Source: Halothiobacillus sp045689735
GTDB lineage: Bacteria; Pseudomonadota; Gammaproteobacteria; Halothiobacillales; Halothiobacillaceae
Length of the DNA stretch: 64,000 bases
Reading direction: 5' to 3'
NCBI RefSeq assembly: GCF_045689735.1
Contig: NZ_CP142685.1
Span: 2,025,965-2,089,964 of the forward strand
Part shown: positions 8,204 through 16,450 of the stretch, one piece after another
Layout of the letters: every line of letters starts with the position of its first letter
How positions within the stretch are numbered: position 1 is the stretch's first letter
Notes under the pieces: generated by a model
What the model was told of the DNA's origin: nothing
What the model saw: only the letters and a program-made list of their open reading frames with translations
Databases searched by the model: none
Translations under genes and position numbers: made by a program

Positions 8204-8892
8204 ACCGCTCCGGCGTGACCTGCCAGGCGGTGGCGATTGCCCGCAGCCCCTTCAAAAGCCGCTTTGGGATTCCGCGCCAATCGGGGCTGGTGGACGCGCC
8301 CGGCACGCTCGAACCGATCCCGCCCTGGGATCGCGCGGAAGCCTGGGTCGGCATCACGCAATACTCCCATCTGTGGCTGATCTGGCAAATCCACGACCGA
8401 CCGCATCAGCCGGTTTCCAGCGTGCGCCCACCGCGGCTCGGCGGCAATACGCGCCTGGGTGTGTTCGCCACCCGCGCACCCGCACGCCCCAATCCGCTGG
8501 GCCTCTCGCTGGTTCGGCTCGAAGGGGTCGAACCAGTCGGCGGGCGGGTGCGGATTCAGGTACGCGGGCTGGATCTGCTCGACGGCACGCCGATCCTCGA
8601 CATCAAACCCTATATCGCCTTCACCGATTGCCCGGCACACAGCCAAAGCGGCATGGCGAATGAACCACCCCCGCGCATTCCGGTGGATTGGTCGGCGCTC
8701 GCGCCCGAGGCACGGGCAAACCTGCCGAGCAGCGCCCGCGAATTGATCGAACAAACCCTATCACTCGATCCGCGACCGGCGTTTCATACCGACCCCCTGC
8801 GGGTTTACGCCTGCCCACTCGCGGACTGGCTCGTGAAATTCCGGGTAGACAATGCCCGCATCTGGATTCTTGCGATCGAGCCCGTCGAATAA
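8200..8892 (+). CDS. trmO: tRNA (adenine-37 N6)-methyltransferase, TrmO/YaeB
   Basis: TrmO methylates t6A37 of tRNA-Thr(GGU) with SAM. The 230-residue protein has the beta-barrel core features FKSRFGIPRQSG, YSHLWLIWQIH and LGVFATRAPARPNPLGLS, and the metal/SAM-proximal DILDIKPYI-like segment (LDGTPILDIKPYIAFTD). The start ATG overlaps the trmL stop, which fixes it. The C-terminal half is longer than the minimal family domain but matches YaeB-type proteins. Confidence 0.92.
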   Translation: MNRSGVTCQAVAIARSPFKSRFGIPRQSGLVDAPGTLEPIPPWDRAEAWVGITQYSHLWLIWQIHDRPHQPVSSVRPPRLGGNTRLGVFATRAPARPNPLGLSLVRLEGVEPVGGRVRIQVRGLDLLDGTPILDIKPYIAFTDCPAHSQSGMANEPPPRIPVDWSALAPEARANLPSSARELIEQTLSLDPRPAFHTDPLRVYACPLADWLVKFRVDNARIWILAIEPVE

Positions 8893-8903
8893 GCCGCCGC
8901 CCA

Positions 8904-9218
8904 TCAAAACCAGCGGCGATATAGCGCCCGCGTAAGCACATCAAAACCCCAACCGACCGCATACAAGCCCAGTGCCGTCGGCACGCCAATCACGCCATAC
9001 GCCGCCCACCAGCTCAAATCCGCCAGCAATGGACCAAACCCCAGCGCAACCAGCCCACCCAAGGGCAGAGCCAGCGGCAGTTGCAACAAGACAAATCGCC
9101 CCTTGGGGTCATCCGTCACTGCGGCCGCCAACAGGCACAGCACCGTCAGCAAGACATATAAACCCAGCAGAACCCAACCCGTGTGACGCCACCCCAAGGA
9201 CGCAGGACTAGTCTTCAT
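8904..9218 (-). CDS. Small integral membrane protein of unknown function
   Basis: From the ATG at 9218 a 104-residue, very hydrophobic protein with three or four helices is read (about 12-34, 44-66, 70-92). I recognise no family. The start overlaps the last 11 bases of gpsA on the same strand, so it is likely the last gene of the secB-gpsA operon. A longer frame upstream would run inside gpsA and looks Cys/Arg-rich and non-native. Confidence 0.6.
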   Translation of the reverse strand: MKTSPASLGWRHTGWVLLGLYVLLTVLCLLAAAVTDDPKGRFVLLQLPLALPLGGLVALGFGPLLADLSWWAAYGVIGVPTALGLYAVGWGFDVLTRALYRRWF

Positions 9219-10212
9219 GGTGCCGGGGTTCGCGCGCGAGCAGTAATGACACGGCCTCACGCGCCGGCACGCCGTCATACAACACTTGATGCACCGCGTG
9301 CACGATGGGCATATCCACCCCAAACCGTGCCGCCAGACGCGCCCCTTCCGCCGTCGCGCCAATGCCTTCCACCGCCTGTCCGATGGCGGCAACGGCCTCC
9401 TCGGTGCGGTAGCCCTGCGCGAGTTTCAGCCCGAACCGGCGATTGCGGGATTGATCGTCGGTACAGGTGAGCACCAAATCGCCCACCCCGGCCAAGCCCA
9501 TGAAGGTGCTCGCCTGCGCGCCCAGCGCCGCCCCCAGACGCATCAATTCGGCCAAGCCCCGGGTAATCAGCGCGGCGCGGGCATTGGCGCCAAAGCCAAA
9601 GCCATCGGCCACCCCGGCGGCAATCGCCAGCACATTTTTCAAGCCGCCGGCCAACTCCACTCCGACCACATCCGCGGTGGGGTAGGTACGCAGCCGAGCA
9701 TTGCGCAATGTCGCCGCCACGACCTCCGCCGAGGCGAGATCGGCGCTGGCCACCGTGATCGCCGAGGGCTTGCCGGTGGCCACTTCATGCGCGAAGGTCG
9801 GGCCGGAGATCACGGCAAACCCTGCCGCCGGACAATGATCGGCCACCAACTGGCTGATGAACCGACCAGTGCCCGGTTCAAACCCCTTGGCGGCATTGAC
9901 GATCAGCGCATTGGGCGACCAGTGCCGCGCCTGCGTCTCAAGAAATGGAGCCAGAGATTTGGTGGGCAAGGCCAGCCAGATTTGCTCAGCTGCCCGGCAG
10001 GCGGCGGGCAAGTCAGCGGTGATGTCGAGCCCTTCGGGGAACGGGCAGTCCGGCAGATAACGGGCATTGACCCGATCGGCCGCCGAGCGCGCCGCCAGCC
10101 CCGCATCGCGCGCCCATAGGGCAACCGGATGCCCGTTTTGCGCCAATACAATAGCCAGCGCCGTGCCCCAGGAGCCCGCGCCCAGTACCGCAATCCTGCG
10201 CGCTGCATCCAT
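9208..10212 (-). CDS. gpsA: Glycerol-3-phosphate dehydrogenase (NAD(P)+)
   Basis: GpsA reduces dihydroxyacetone phosphate to sn-glycerol-3-phosphate for phospholipid synthesis. The 334-residue chain opens with the Rossmann motif VLGAGSWGTALA, contains ISGPTFAHEVA and the catalytic-lysine segment GVELAGGLKNVLAIAAG, and ends with the helical substrate domain. It follows secB after 11 bases. The secB-gpsA pairing is conserved in many gammaproteobacteria. Confidence 0.95.
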   Translation of the reverse strand: MDAARRIAVLGAGSWGTALAIVLAQNGHPVALWARDAGLAARSAADRVNARYLPDCPFPEGLDITADLPAACRAAEQIWLALPTKSLAPFLETQARHWSPNALIVNAAKGFEPGTGRFISQLVADHCPAAGFAVISGPTFAHEVATGKPSAITVASADLASAEVVAATLRNARLRTYPTADVVGVELAGGLKNVLAIAAGVADGFGFGANARAALITRGLAELMRLGAALGAQASTFMGLAGVGDLVLTCTDDQSRNRRFGLKLAQGYRTEEAVAAIGQAVEGIGATAEGARLAARFGVDMPIVHAVHQVLYDGVPAREAVSLLLAREPRHHED

Positions 10213-10223
10213 CTCGACAGCGA

Positions 10224-10712
10224 TTACTGCGGACGACCGTGCGCGGCGGCCTGCTGTTCCTGCTGATGCTGCGCGAACAATTGATCAAAATTGATCGCCT
10301 GCAATACCAGCTGCGGGAAACCACCTTTCATCACCAGATCCGCTACCGTCTCGCGGATATACGGCTGGATCAAGTTCGGGCAGTACGCACCCAGAATCTG
10401 TTGGGTTTGCGCCTCATCGAAGCCAACGATAGTGAAAATTCCGGCGTACTGCACTTCCGCCAGATAAATGGTTTCGTTGTTATGGCTGGCCGTGGCGGTG
10501 ATGGTCAAGGCCGTTTCGAACACGCCTTCACCCAATTGGCGAGCGTTGTTGGCCACCTGCACATTCACCTCGGGCGACCAGTCACTGGCCACGAAAATAT
10601 CCGGGGTCTGCGGCGATTCAAACGACACATCCTTCAGGTAAATCTTCTGGATGATGAACTGCGATTCAACCGCAGCTTGGGCGGCGGCATCGCCGTTGGC
10701 GTATTCGGTCAT
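10224..10712 (-). CDS. secB: Protein-export chaperone SecB
   Basis: SecB is a tetrameric cytosolic chaperone that keeps preproteins unfolded and hands them to SecA. The 162-residue protein has the typical core (FIIQKIYLKDVSFESPQTP, ALTITATASHNNETIYLAEVQYAG, ILGAYCPNLIQPYIRETVADLVMKGGFP; each a conserved SecB block). GGGAG lies 6 bases before the ATG. It is part of the rhodanese-glutaredoxin-thioredoxin-secB-gpsA run, with a 163-base gap upstream that could hold its own promoter. Confidence 0.96.
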   Translation of the reverse strand: MTEYANGDAAAQAAVESQFIIQKIYLKDVSFESPQTPDIFVASDWSPEVNVQVANNARQLGEGVFETALTITATASHNNETIYLAEVQYAGIFTIVGFDEAQTQQILGAYCPNLIQPYIRETVADLVMKGGFPQLVLQAINFDQLFAQHQQEQQAAAHGRPQ

Positions 10713-10875
10713 GGGTCACTCCCTTGCATGGGTGGGTGGAAAAGGGCAAACAAATCATTCGCACGGGGCGGGCATTGTACCCAGACCGCGCGCCAACGGG
10801 GGCGATCCGGGCAATTCCCGTCAACGGCCAATGTCCGGGCGCCATTGGCCAGGCGGAATTTTCCGCGCGCCCGGT

Positions 10876-11322
10876 TCAACCCGCATTTTTCAGGTAGGGC
10901 GTGAGCCATTGCTCCAGTTGCGCCAGCGGCATCGCGCCCGCCGTACGCGCCACCTCACGCCCGCCACGGAACAGAATCACGGTGGGGATGCTGCGAATGG
11001 CGAATTGCGCCGAGGTGTGCGGCGCGGCATCGGTATCGAGCTTGGCGACCCGCAAATCCGTGCGGTGACGCTCCGCCAACTGGGCGAAGACCGGCGCCAT
11101 CATCTGGCAGGGACCGCACCAGGTGGCCCAGAAATCCACCAGAACCGGCAGGTCATTCCGGGCAATGTGCCGCGCGAAGTTGGCATCGTTCAGGATGATC
11201 GGCTGACCGCTGAACAAGGGCGCACCGCATTTGCCGCACTGACCGCTTCCGGTGCGCTCGGACGGAATACGATTGACCGCCGCACACTGCGGGCAGACGA
11301 CATGGATGGACTCGGCAGACAT
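10876..11322 (-). CDS. trxC: Thioredoxin 2 with zinc-binding N-terminus
   Basis: The 148-residue protein has two CxxC pairs (Cys10/13 and Cys29/32) that bind zinc in thioredoxin 2, followed by a thioredoxin fold with the active site WCGPC (Cys69/72) and the cis-proline segment SIPTVILF. It reduces protein disulfides in the cytosol and is usually induced by oxidative stress. The chosen ATG has AGGAGG 6 bases upstream; the frame continues farther but without a site. It sits inside the usual grxC-secB operon, which is not a standard place for trxC. Confidence 0.93.
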   Translation of the reverse strand: MSAESIHVVCPQCAAVNRIPSERTGSGQCGKCGAPLFSGQPIILNDANFARHIARNDLPVLVDFWATWCGPCQMMAPVFAQLAERHRTDLRVAKLDTDAAPHTSAQFAIRSIPTVILFRGGREVARTAGAMPLAQLEQWLTPYLKNAG

Positions 11323-11435
11323 GATGAACACCTCCTCAACCGACGAGTCGAAACCGACGAGCCTCACCCCAGCGATATAGGGCAGGCACCGAGAATTTCC
11401 AGTCTTGCCGGAAAACCCTGCGGGGCAGATCGAAT

Positions 11436-11744
11436 TCAAACCGCCGGATCAGCGGGCGAACCGGATTCCCGTCGCAACAAGGCAGGCAACTCACCCCGCG
11501 CCACCAAGGCAGACAGATCATCGAAGCCGCCCACATGCGTAGCCCCGATAAAAATCTGGGGCACAGTCTCCCGACCGCTGCGCGCCTCCATTTCATCGCG
11601 CCGCGCCGGGTGAAAATCCACGGAAATTTCCGTATAGGCCAGCTCCTGTTTGCTCAATAGCCGCTTGGCCATATGGCAATACGGACACAACGCACTGCCA
11701 TAAAGGACGATTTCGGGCGGATTGGTCATTGGTGACGCATCCAT
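11436..11744 (-). CDS. grxC: Glutaredoxin 3
   Basis: A 102-residue glutaredoxin with the dithiol active site CPYC (Cys20/23), the cis-proline TVPQIFI and the glutathione-binding GGFDD. It reduces disulfides and glutathionylated proteins using GSH. GGAGGAG lies 8 bases before the ATG at 11744. It follows the rhodanese gene after 17 bases and precedes trxC, matching the conserved rhodanese-grxC-secB order of gammaproteobacteria. Confidence 0.93.
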   Translation of the reverse strand: MDASPMTNPPEIVLYGSALCPYCHMAKRLLSKQELAYTEISVDFHPARRDEMEARSGRETVPQIFIGATHVGGFDDLSALVARGELPALLRRESGSPADPAV

Positions 11745-11761
11745 GACATCGGCTCCTCCAT

Positions 11762-12187
11762 TCACTTCTTTGTGACCGGGTAGCTCTCGCCCTTCCACGC
11801 CATGATGCCCCCGGCCAGATGCGCGACATTCGTGAAACCCGCCTTGACCAGTATATTGGCGCCCGCCGAAGAGCGGTTACCCGAACGGCAATACACCAAG
11901 ACCGGGCTGGCCTTGTGTGATTCAAGCTCGCCCAGCTTCCCCGCCAGCGAACCCAGCGCAATGTGGCGCGCACCCTTGATATGCTCGCCCCGGAATTCAT
12001 CGGTTTCGCGCACATCGATGAGCAGGGCGTTTTCCTGGCCGATCGCGCGGGCAAATTCCGCCGCACCGAGATCACGAAACTTCTTCATGCCCCGCGTCAG
12101 CTCGTTGCCAATCAGCATGACGGTCAGCACCAAGGCCGCCAGCGTGAGCATCCAGTGACGCATCAAAAAATCCATCAATTCCTGCAT
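11762..12187 (-). CDS. Membrane-anchored rhodanese-like protein (YibN type)
   Basis: A 141-residue protein with one N-terminal helix (about 9-29) and a single rhodanese domain. The sulfur-carrying cysteine lies in VLVYCRSGNRSS, and the domain also has LLIDVRETDEFRGEHIKGA. Such domains move persulfide sulfur between thiols. Position before grxC and secB matches yibN of E. coli. It also lies two genes downstream of an ArsR-type regulator and a DUF2892 protein, so it may be expressed in response to sulfide. An in-frame ATG at 12220 is a possible earlier start. Confidence 0.87.
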   Translation of the reverse strand: MQELMDFLMRHWMLTLAALVLTVMLIGNELTRGMKKFRDLGAAEFARAIGQENALLIDVRETDEFRGEHIKGARHIALGSLAGKLGELESHKASPVLVYCRSGNRSSAGANILVKAGFTNVAHLAGGIMAWKGESYPVTKK

Positions 12188-12258
12188 GGCACTCTGCCCC
12201 TGACAAAAAAATTCCGCCAATTATGGCGGAAGATACCGATCGAAAACCAAACAATCGA

Positions 12259-12471
12259 TTATTGCGCGCGCCGCACGCCCAGCTTCGCCAGAATCGAATC
12301 CATCGGGCAAAACCGGGTAATGCCGCTCTGGAACAGATTCAGGCCAACGAATGCCGTCAACCACAGCCAGCTGGGGTGCGACAAATCCACCTGCTGCGTC
12401 AGGTGCGCCAAAATCAGGCTCAGTAAAATCATCAGCCCCGCCATGATGCGGACAATGCGGTCGGTCGTCAT
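12259..12471 (-). CDS. DUF2892 membrane protein (YgaP C-terminal type)
   Basis: The 70-residue protein has two helices (about 6-23 and 35-50) separated by a short loop, and the FCPMDSILAKLGV ending seen in DUF2892 proteins. In E. coli YgaP this domain is fused to a rhodanese and its operon is controlled by the ArsR-type YgaV. Here the two parts are separate genes, with the ArsR gene upstream. A role in handling sulfide or thiosulfate-type sulfur is inferred from that arrangement. Confidence 0.82.
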   Translation of the reverse strand: MTTDRIVRIMAGLMILLSLILAHLTQQVDLSHPSWLWLTAFVGLNLFQSGITRFCPMDSILAKLGVRRAQ

Positions 12472-12527
12472 CAGTCAAACTCCACAGATCGTTGATTAAT
12501 CAGATCAATCGACTTCCGTGTCGTTCT

Positions 12528-12545
12528 GGGTCAAATTCATGACCC
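12528..12545. repeat. Inverted repeat between the ArsR and DUF2892 genes
   Basis: GGGTCA-N6-TGACCC, a perfect pair of 6-base arms, lies directly after the ArsR-gene stop. Nearby at 12492-12501 is the 10-base palindrome TGATTAATCA. Either could be an operator for the regulator or a processing/attenuation structure in the transcript. No T-tract follows, so it is a poor intrinsic terminator. Confidence 0.45.
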
Positions 12546-12546
12546 A

Positions 12547-12876
12547 TCAATTAAAGGGGCAGAACACTTCCTGCATCATGCCAATCAGGCGCAGCGTGCG
12601 CGCATCGGAGACCCGGTAATACACCCGGTTTGCGTCTTTGCGCGAGGCGAGAATCCCCTTGTCGCGCAAGATCGCCAGATGCTGGGAAATATTGCTTTGG
12701 GTCGTCCCCACGGCATCGACGATTTCCTGCACATGCAGCTCCCGATCGCCCAGCACGCACAAAATCTTCAGCCGCAGCGGGTGTGACATCGCCTTCAGCG
12801 AACGCGACGCGCGGTCGATGTCTTCCGTGCGCGCCATCAATCGCTCCGAACCACACTCATTCATTTCAAGAATCAT
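12547..12876 (-). CDS. ArsR-family repressor, probable sulfide/persulfide sensor (BigR/SqrR/YgaV type)
   Basis: A 109-residue winged-helix protein with the recognition helix in VGTTQSNISQHLAIL. Cys40 (KILCVL) and Cys106 (VFCPF) sit where SqrR has Cys41 and Cys107, the pair that forms a polysulfide bridge to release DNA; the classic ArsR metal CVC motif is absent. It heads the run DUF2892, rhodanese, glutaredoxin, thioredoxin. GGAAAG lies 7 bases before the ATG at 12876. A third cysteine (Cys8) lies near the N-terminus. It is divergent from envC. Confidence 0.82.
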   Translation of the reverse strand: MILEMNECGSERLMARTEDIDRASRSLKAMSHPLRLKILCVLGDRELHVQEIVDAVGTTQSNISQHLAILRDKGILASRKDANRVYYRVSDARTLRLIGMMQEVFCPFN

Positions 12877-13074
12877 TCGTACTTTCCGAACTTAACGCTA
12901 AAATCGGGCTGCTCGAGCGTTCTGACACCCGGGGGCATCCGTGCCCGCCCGCTCAACCCACCGCCGCCGCCCGCGCGTAGGATTCGCCAGGCGGAAGAGA
13001 AATCTTGGCGCATACTAACGATTTTTCACCGCATTGTCGTGCATCGTTGAAAATTTGCCGCGAATTTTGCCTTT

Positions 13075-14307
13075 ATGCTTCACGATCACGCTTTTTTTCG
13101 ATTTTTACGCCCGCTGGCTGTCGCCTGGCTGTGGCTTGCCGTTCCGGTGCTCGCCTTTGCGGCACCCGACAGCCGCACGATCAATCAAGCGATCGAGCAA
13201 CAGCGTCAGGCGCTGGAACACACCCGTAAGGCGCAACAATCCTTGCGGCAACAGCTCACGCGCACCCAGCAAGCCATGGCGTCTTCTGAGGCGAAGCGGG
13301 ATGATCTGGCCGATGAGCGCGACCGGATCGCCGCCCAACAAGCCGAACTTCAAGCGCGCGCCGAGGCACTCGATGAACAGATGCGCGCACAAAAACAACG
13401 AATCGACACCGGCTTGCGACTGGCCTACAGCCTGAGCAATCAGCACCCGCTGGGCGCACTCCTCGACCCGCGCCACGCACTCGATGATGCTCGATTTTTA
13501 CACTACCTGCAGCAGATTCTGACGCAGACCAACCAGCAAATCGCCGAATTACACCACGATCAGCAAGCCGCCACCGCCAACCAGCAAGCCTTGACGCGGG
13601 CCGCCCAGAAACTGGATCAGGCACAGCAACAGCTCGACGCCGAGCATCAGCGCTACCAGGCGGCGCAGGCGGAACAAAACCGGCTGCTGAGTCAGCTCGT
13701 TGCCCAGGCAGACGCCCAATCGCAAGCACTGGCCGAACTCTTGGCGAAGAAGAAAACGCTGGACGAAGAAATCGTCCGACTCAACGCCGCGACGCAATCG
13801 GCCAAAACGGCGCGCGAACCCCACGCACCCGCCCAGTCGGGCGCTCAGCCGCGCAGCGCACTCTCCGAAGAAGAACTGGAAGCACAGGCGCCACGCCCTG
13901 CCGCGACCCCGGCGGCGGTCAATGGCGGTATTCCGGTTTCCGGCAAGATTCTGCGCGCCTATGGCGCAGAAATCGCCGATGGGGACATGCGCGCCCAGGG
14001 GATTTCCTTTGCCGCCCCGGCGGGCAGCCCGGTGCGCGCCGTGGCCGCGGGTCGCGTGATTTTTGCCGACAGCATGAAAGGCTGGGGCGAGCTGGTGATT
14101 CTCAAACACCCGGGCGGCTATCTGTCGCTGTATGCCAACAACAGCGCGCTCAGCGTGCGCACGGGGCAACAGGTCAGCGCGGGCGCGGTGATTGCCCGCT
14201 GTGGTCAGCTCAATGGACGGGAGAGCGGGTTATATTTCGAGGTGCGACGCGGGAACGATCCCGTCAACCCGAGCCGATGGGCGGCCTATCGTCAGGCACG
14301 GCGATAA
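13075..14307 (+). CDS. envC: Murein hydrolase activator EnvC
   Basis: The 410-residue protein has a signal peptide (cleavage near AFA-APDS, about 30), a long coiled coil (about 34-245) and a C-terminal LytM domain (about 290-405). The LytM zinc ligands are degenerate: the first His position reads RAQGISF, and the usual LHFEVR is LYFEVR with the catalytic HxH lost. This is expected of EnvC, which activates division amidases rather than cutting murein itself. No strong ribosome site precedes the ATG. ctpA follows on the same strand. Confidence 0.88.
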   Translation: MLHDHAFFRFLRPLAVAWLWLAVPVLAFAAPDSRTINQAIEQQRQALEHTRKAQQSLRQQLTRTQQAMASSEAKRDDLADERDRIAAQQAELQARAEALDEQMRAQKQRIDTGLRLAYSLSNQHPLGALLDPRHALDDARFLHYLQQILTQTNQQIAELHHDQQAATANQQALTRAAQKLDQAQQQLDAEHQRYQAAQAEQNRLLSQLVAQADAQSQALAELLAKKKTLDEEIVRLNAATQSAKTAREPHAPAQSGAQPRSALSEEELEAQAPRPAATPAAVNGGIPVSGKILRAYGAEIADGDMRAQGISFAAPAGSPVRAVAAGRVIFADSMKGWGELVILKHPGGYLSLYANNSALSVRTGQQVSAGAVIARCGQLNGRESGLYFEVRRGNDPVNPSRWAAYRQARR

Positions 14308-14413
14308 CGCCGCAGGGTCGGTTTCCTTGCTATGCTGATCATCTGCGCACGAAGCGAACCGTGGCGCGTTTTTTGGTCACAGCCACCAACCTTTTGATGG
14401 AGTAATAAAATTC

Positions 14414-15781
14414 ATGGCTCACTGGTTGCGCAAATCTACTGCCTTGGGCGTTGCTGCCGCCTTCGGTTTTTCTGTCGCGATTGCGATCAACGCGATGGCC
14501 GATAAAGACGACGCAGCCAATACGGCTTCGGACAACAGCATTCCTCTGAGTGAGTTACGCACCTTCACCGATGTGCTGACCCGCGTCAAAGCAGATTATG
14601 TCGATCCGGTCAGCGACAAGACACTGATGGATAACGCGATTCGCGGGATGATCGACCGGCTCGACCCGCATTCCAACTACCTCGACAAGGCGGAATTCAA
14701 GGATCTGCAGGAAACCACCACCGGCAAGTTTGGCGGCTTGGGGATTCAGGTCGGCATGAAAGACAAGGTGCTGACCGTGATTGCGCCGATCGACGACACT
14801 CCCGCACAAAAGGCGGGCATCAAATCCGGCGACAAGATCGTGAAGATCAACGGCGAGTTCACCCAGGGGCTGGATCTGGAGCGCGCCGTCAAGCTGATGC
14901 GGGGCGATCCCGGCACCAAAATCACACTCACCCTGGTGCGCGATGGCGTCGAAAAGCCGTTTGATGTCACCCTCGAACGCGCCATCATCAATGTCAAATC
15001 CGTCAAGGCGCGGATGCTCGACCCGAATTTCGGCTATGTGCGCATCGCGCAGTTCCAGTCAGACACCAGCGAGCAGCTCAATGATGCGCTCAAACAACTG
15101 GTCAAGGACAACGACAACCATCCCCTCAAAGGGCTGGTGCTCGACCTGCGCAACAACCCCGGCGGCGTGCTGCAAGCGGCGGTCGGCGTGGTCGATACCT
15201 TCGTCAACAGCGGCTTGATCGTGTACACCAATGGCCGCGATGCCGACTCGAAAATGAGCTTCAAGGCGCACGAAGGCGATGCGCTCAATGGGGCGCCGAT
15301 CGTGGTGCTGATCAACGGCGGTTCGGCCTCGGCCTCGGAAATCGTCGCGGGGGCGCTACAGGACGATGGCCGCGCCCTCATCGCGGGCGAGCGCAGCTTC
15401 GGCAAAGGCTCGGTGCAATCGATCATGCCGCTGTCCAACGGCGGCGCGTTGCGGCTGACCACGGCGCTGTACTTCACGCCGTCTGGCCGCTCGATTCAGG
15501 GCAAGGGCATCACACCGGATGTCGAGGTTCACCAGCTCAAGGTATCGGATATCGACAAGGTCTTTAATATCCGCGAAGCGGATCTGAGCGGCCATCTTGG
15601 CAATCCGAACGAGAAAAAGGGCGAGAAGGAACCGGCCACCCCGGCGCAGCCGATCAAGCAAATGCTCGATACCGACGGCAAACCGCTGGTCGAAACCGAC
15701 TACCAGCTCTATGAAGGGCTGAGCCTGCTGAAAGGCATGGCCATCATGGCGCAGCGCGACAAGCAGAAAGCCAGCCAATAA
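14414..15781 (+). CDS. ctpA: C-terminal processing protease (S41 family)
   Basis: CtpA-type periplasmic serine protease, 455 residues. It has an N-terminal signal anchor (about 9-30), a PDZ domain (FGGLGIQVGMKDKVLTVIAP onwards, about 97-180) and the S41 core with the nucleophile serine in GGSASASEIVAGALQD and the general-base lysine in RSFGKGSVQ. It trims periplasmic substrates such as peptidoglycan hydrolases. Following envC fits a cell-wall role; this pair is common in gammaproteobacteria. GGAG precedes the ATG at a long spacing. Confidence 0.94.
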   Translation: MAHWLRKSTALGVAAAFGFSVAIAINAMADKDDAANTASDNSIPLSELRTFTDVLTRVKADYVDPVSDKTLMDNAIRGMIDRLDPHSNYLDKAEFKDLQETTTGKFGGLGIQVGMKDKVLTVIAPIDDTPAQKAGIKSGDKIVKINGEFTQGLDLERAVKLMRGDPGTKITLTLVRDGVEKPFDVTLERAIINVKSVKARMLDPNFGYVRIAQFQSDTSEQLNDALKQLVKDNDNHPLKGLVLDLRNNPGGVLQAAVGVVDTFVNSGLIVYTNGRDADSKMSFKAHEGDALNGAPIVVLINGGSASASEIVAGALQDDGRALIAGERSFGKGSVQSIMPLSNGGALRLTTALYFTPSGRSIQGKGITPDVEVHQLKVSDIDKVFNIREADLSGHLGNPNEKKGEKEPATPAQPIKQMLDTDGKPLVETDYQLYEGLSLLKGMAIMAQRDKQKASQ

Positions 15782-15792
15782 CCGCACAAAAG

Positions 15793-15846
15793 GCAGCGAT
15801 TCGCTGCTCTGCATTCCCGACCCGGACGCGATAAGCTTACCGGGTC
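15793..15846 (+). terminator. Tandem hairpins after ctpA
   Basis: Two inverted repeats lie between ctpA and the DJ-1 gene: GCAGCG/CGCTGC at 15793-15807 and GACCCGG-N14-CCGGGTC at 15819-15846. Neither is followed by a clear T-run, so they could be weak terminators or RNA-stability structures rather than efficient stops. Confidence 0.4.
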
Positions 15847-15882
15847 GAATCATTTCTACAGCCATCTAAACAGGAGTTACCC

Positions 15883-16437
15883 ATGTCACCCAAAGCCATG
15901 ATCCTGCTCGCGCCCGGCTTCGAAGAGCTGGAAGCCGTCACCATCATCGATTTACTGCGCCGCGCCAAATTTCAGATTCAGATCCTCAGCTTGCGGGAGG
16001 ATGAAGTCACCGGCGCCCGAGGCACCCGCCTCGTCACCGATGGCAATCTGGCGCTGCTCAACAAACAAGCGGTCGTCGATTTGATCGTATTGCCCGGGGG
16101 GCAGCCGGGTGTGGATCACCTGGCCGCCGATGAGCGCGTGATTGCTTTAGTGAAAACCCAGGCCGCCGCAGGCCGCTGGGTGGCCGCCCTCTGCGCCGCG
16201 CCGAAAGTGCTGGCCAAAGCCGGGCTGATCCGCGGCAAACGCATCACGCATTACCCCGGCGCATTGACCGAGCAAGAGCAGGCCGGTGCCAGCGTAAGCA
16301 CGCAAGCGGTCGAGGTCGATGGCAAGCTCATCACGGGTCGCAGCCCCGGTGCGGCGATGGATTTTGCGCTGACCCTCATCGAACAACTCAGCGGGAAAGC
16401 CCTGCGCGACGAGGTCGAAGCCGGATTGGTGCGCTGA
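15883..16437 (+). CDS. DJ-1/PfpI family protein (YajL-like)
   Basis: A 184-residue single-domain protein starting LLAPGFEELEAVTIIDLLRR, the DJ-1 opening with the conserved glutamate, followed by LIVLPGGQPG and the nucleophile-elbow cysteine in VAALCAAPKVL. Members act as deglycases, chaperones or redox sensors; the exact activity cannot be read from sequence. AGGAG lies 6 bases before the ATG. It is convergent with the next gene, 13 bases away. Confidence 0.88.
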   Translation: MSPKAMILLAPGFEELEAVTIIDLLRRAKFQIQILSLREDEVTGARGTRLVTDGNLALLNKQAVVDLIVLPGGQPGVDHLAADERVIALVKTQAAAGRWVAALCAAPKVLAKAGLIRGKRITHYPGALTEQEQAGASVSTQAVEVDGKLITGRSPGAAMDFALTLIEQLSGKALRDEVEAGLVR

Positions 16438-16450
16438 ACCGGCCGCGTTT

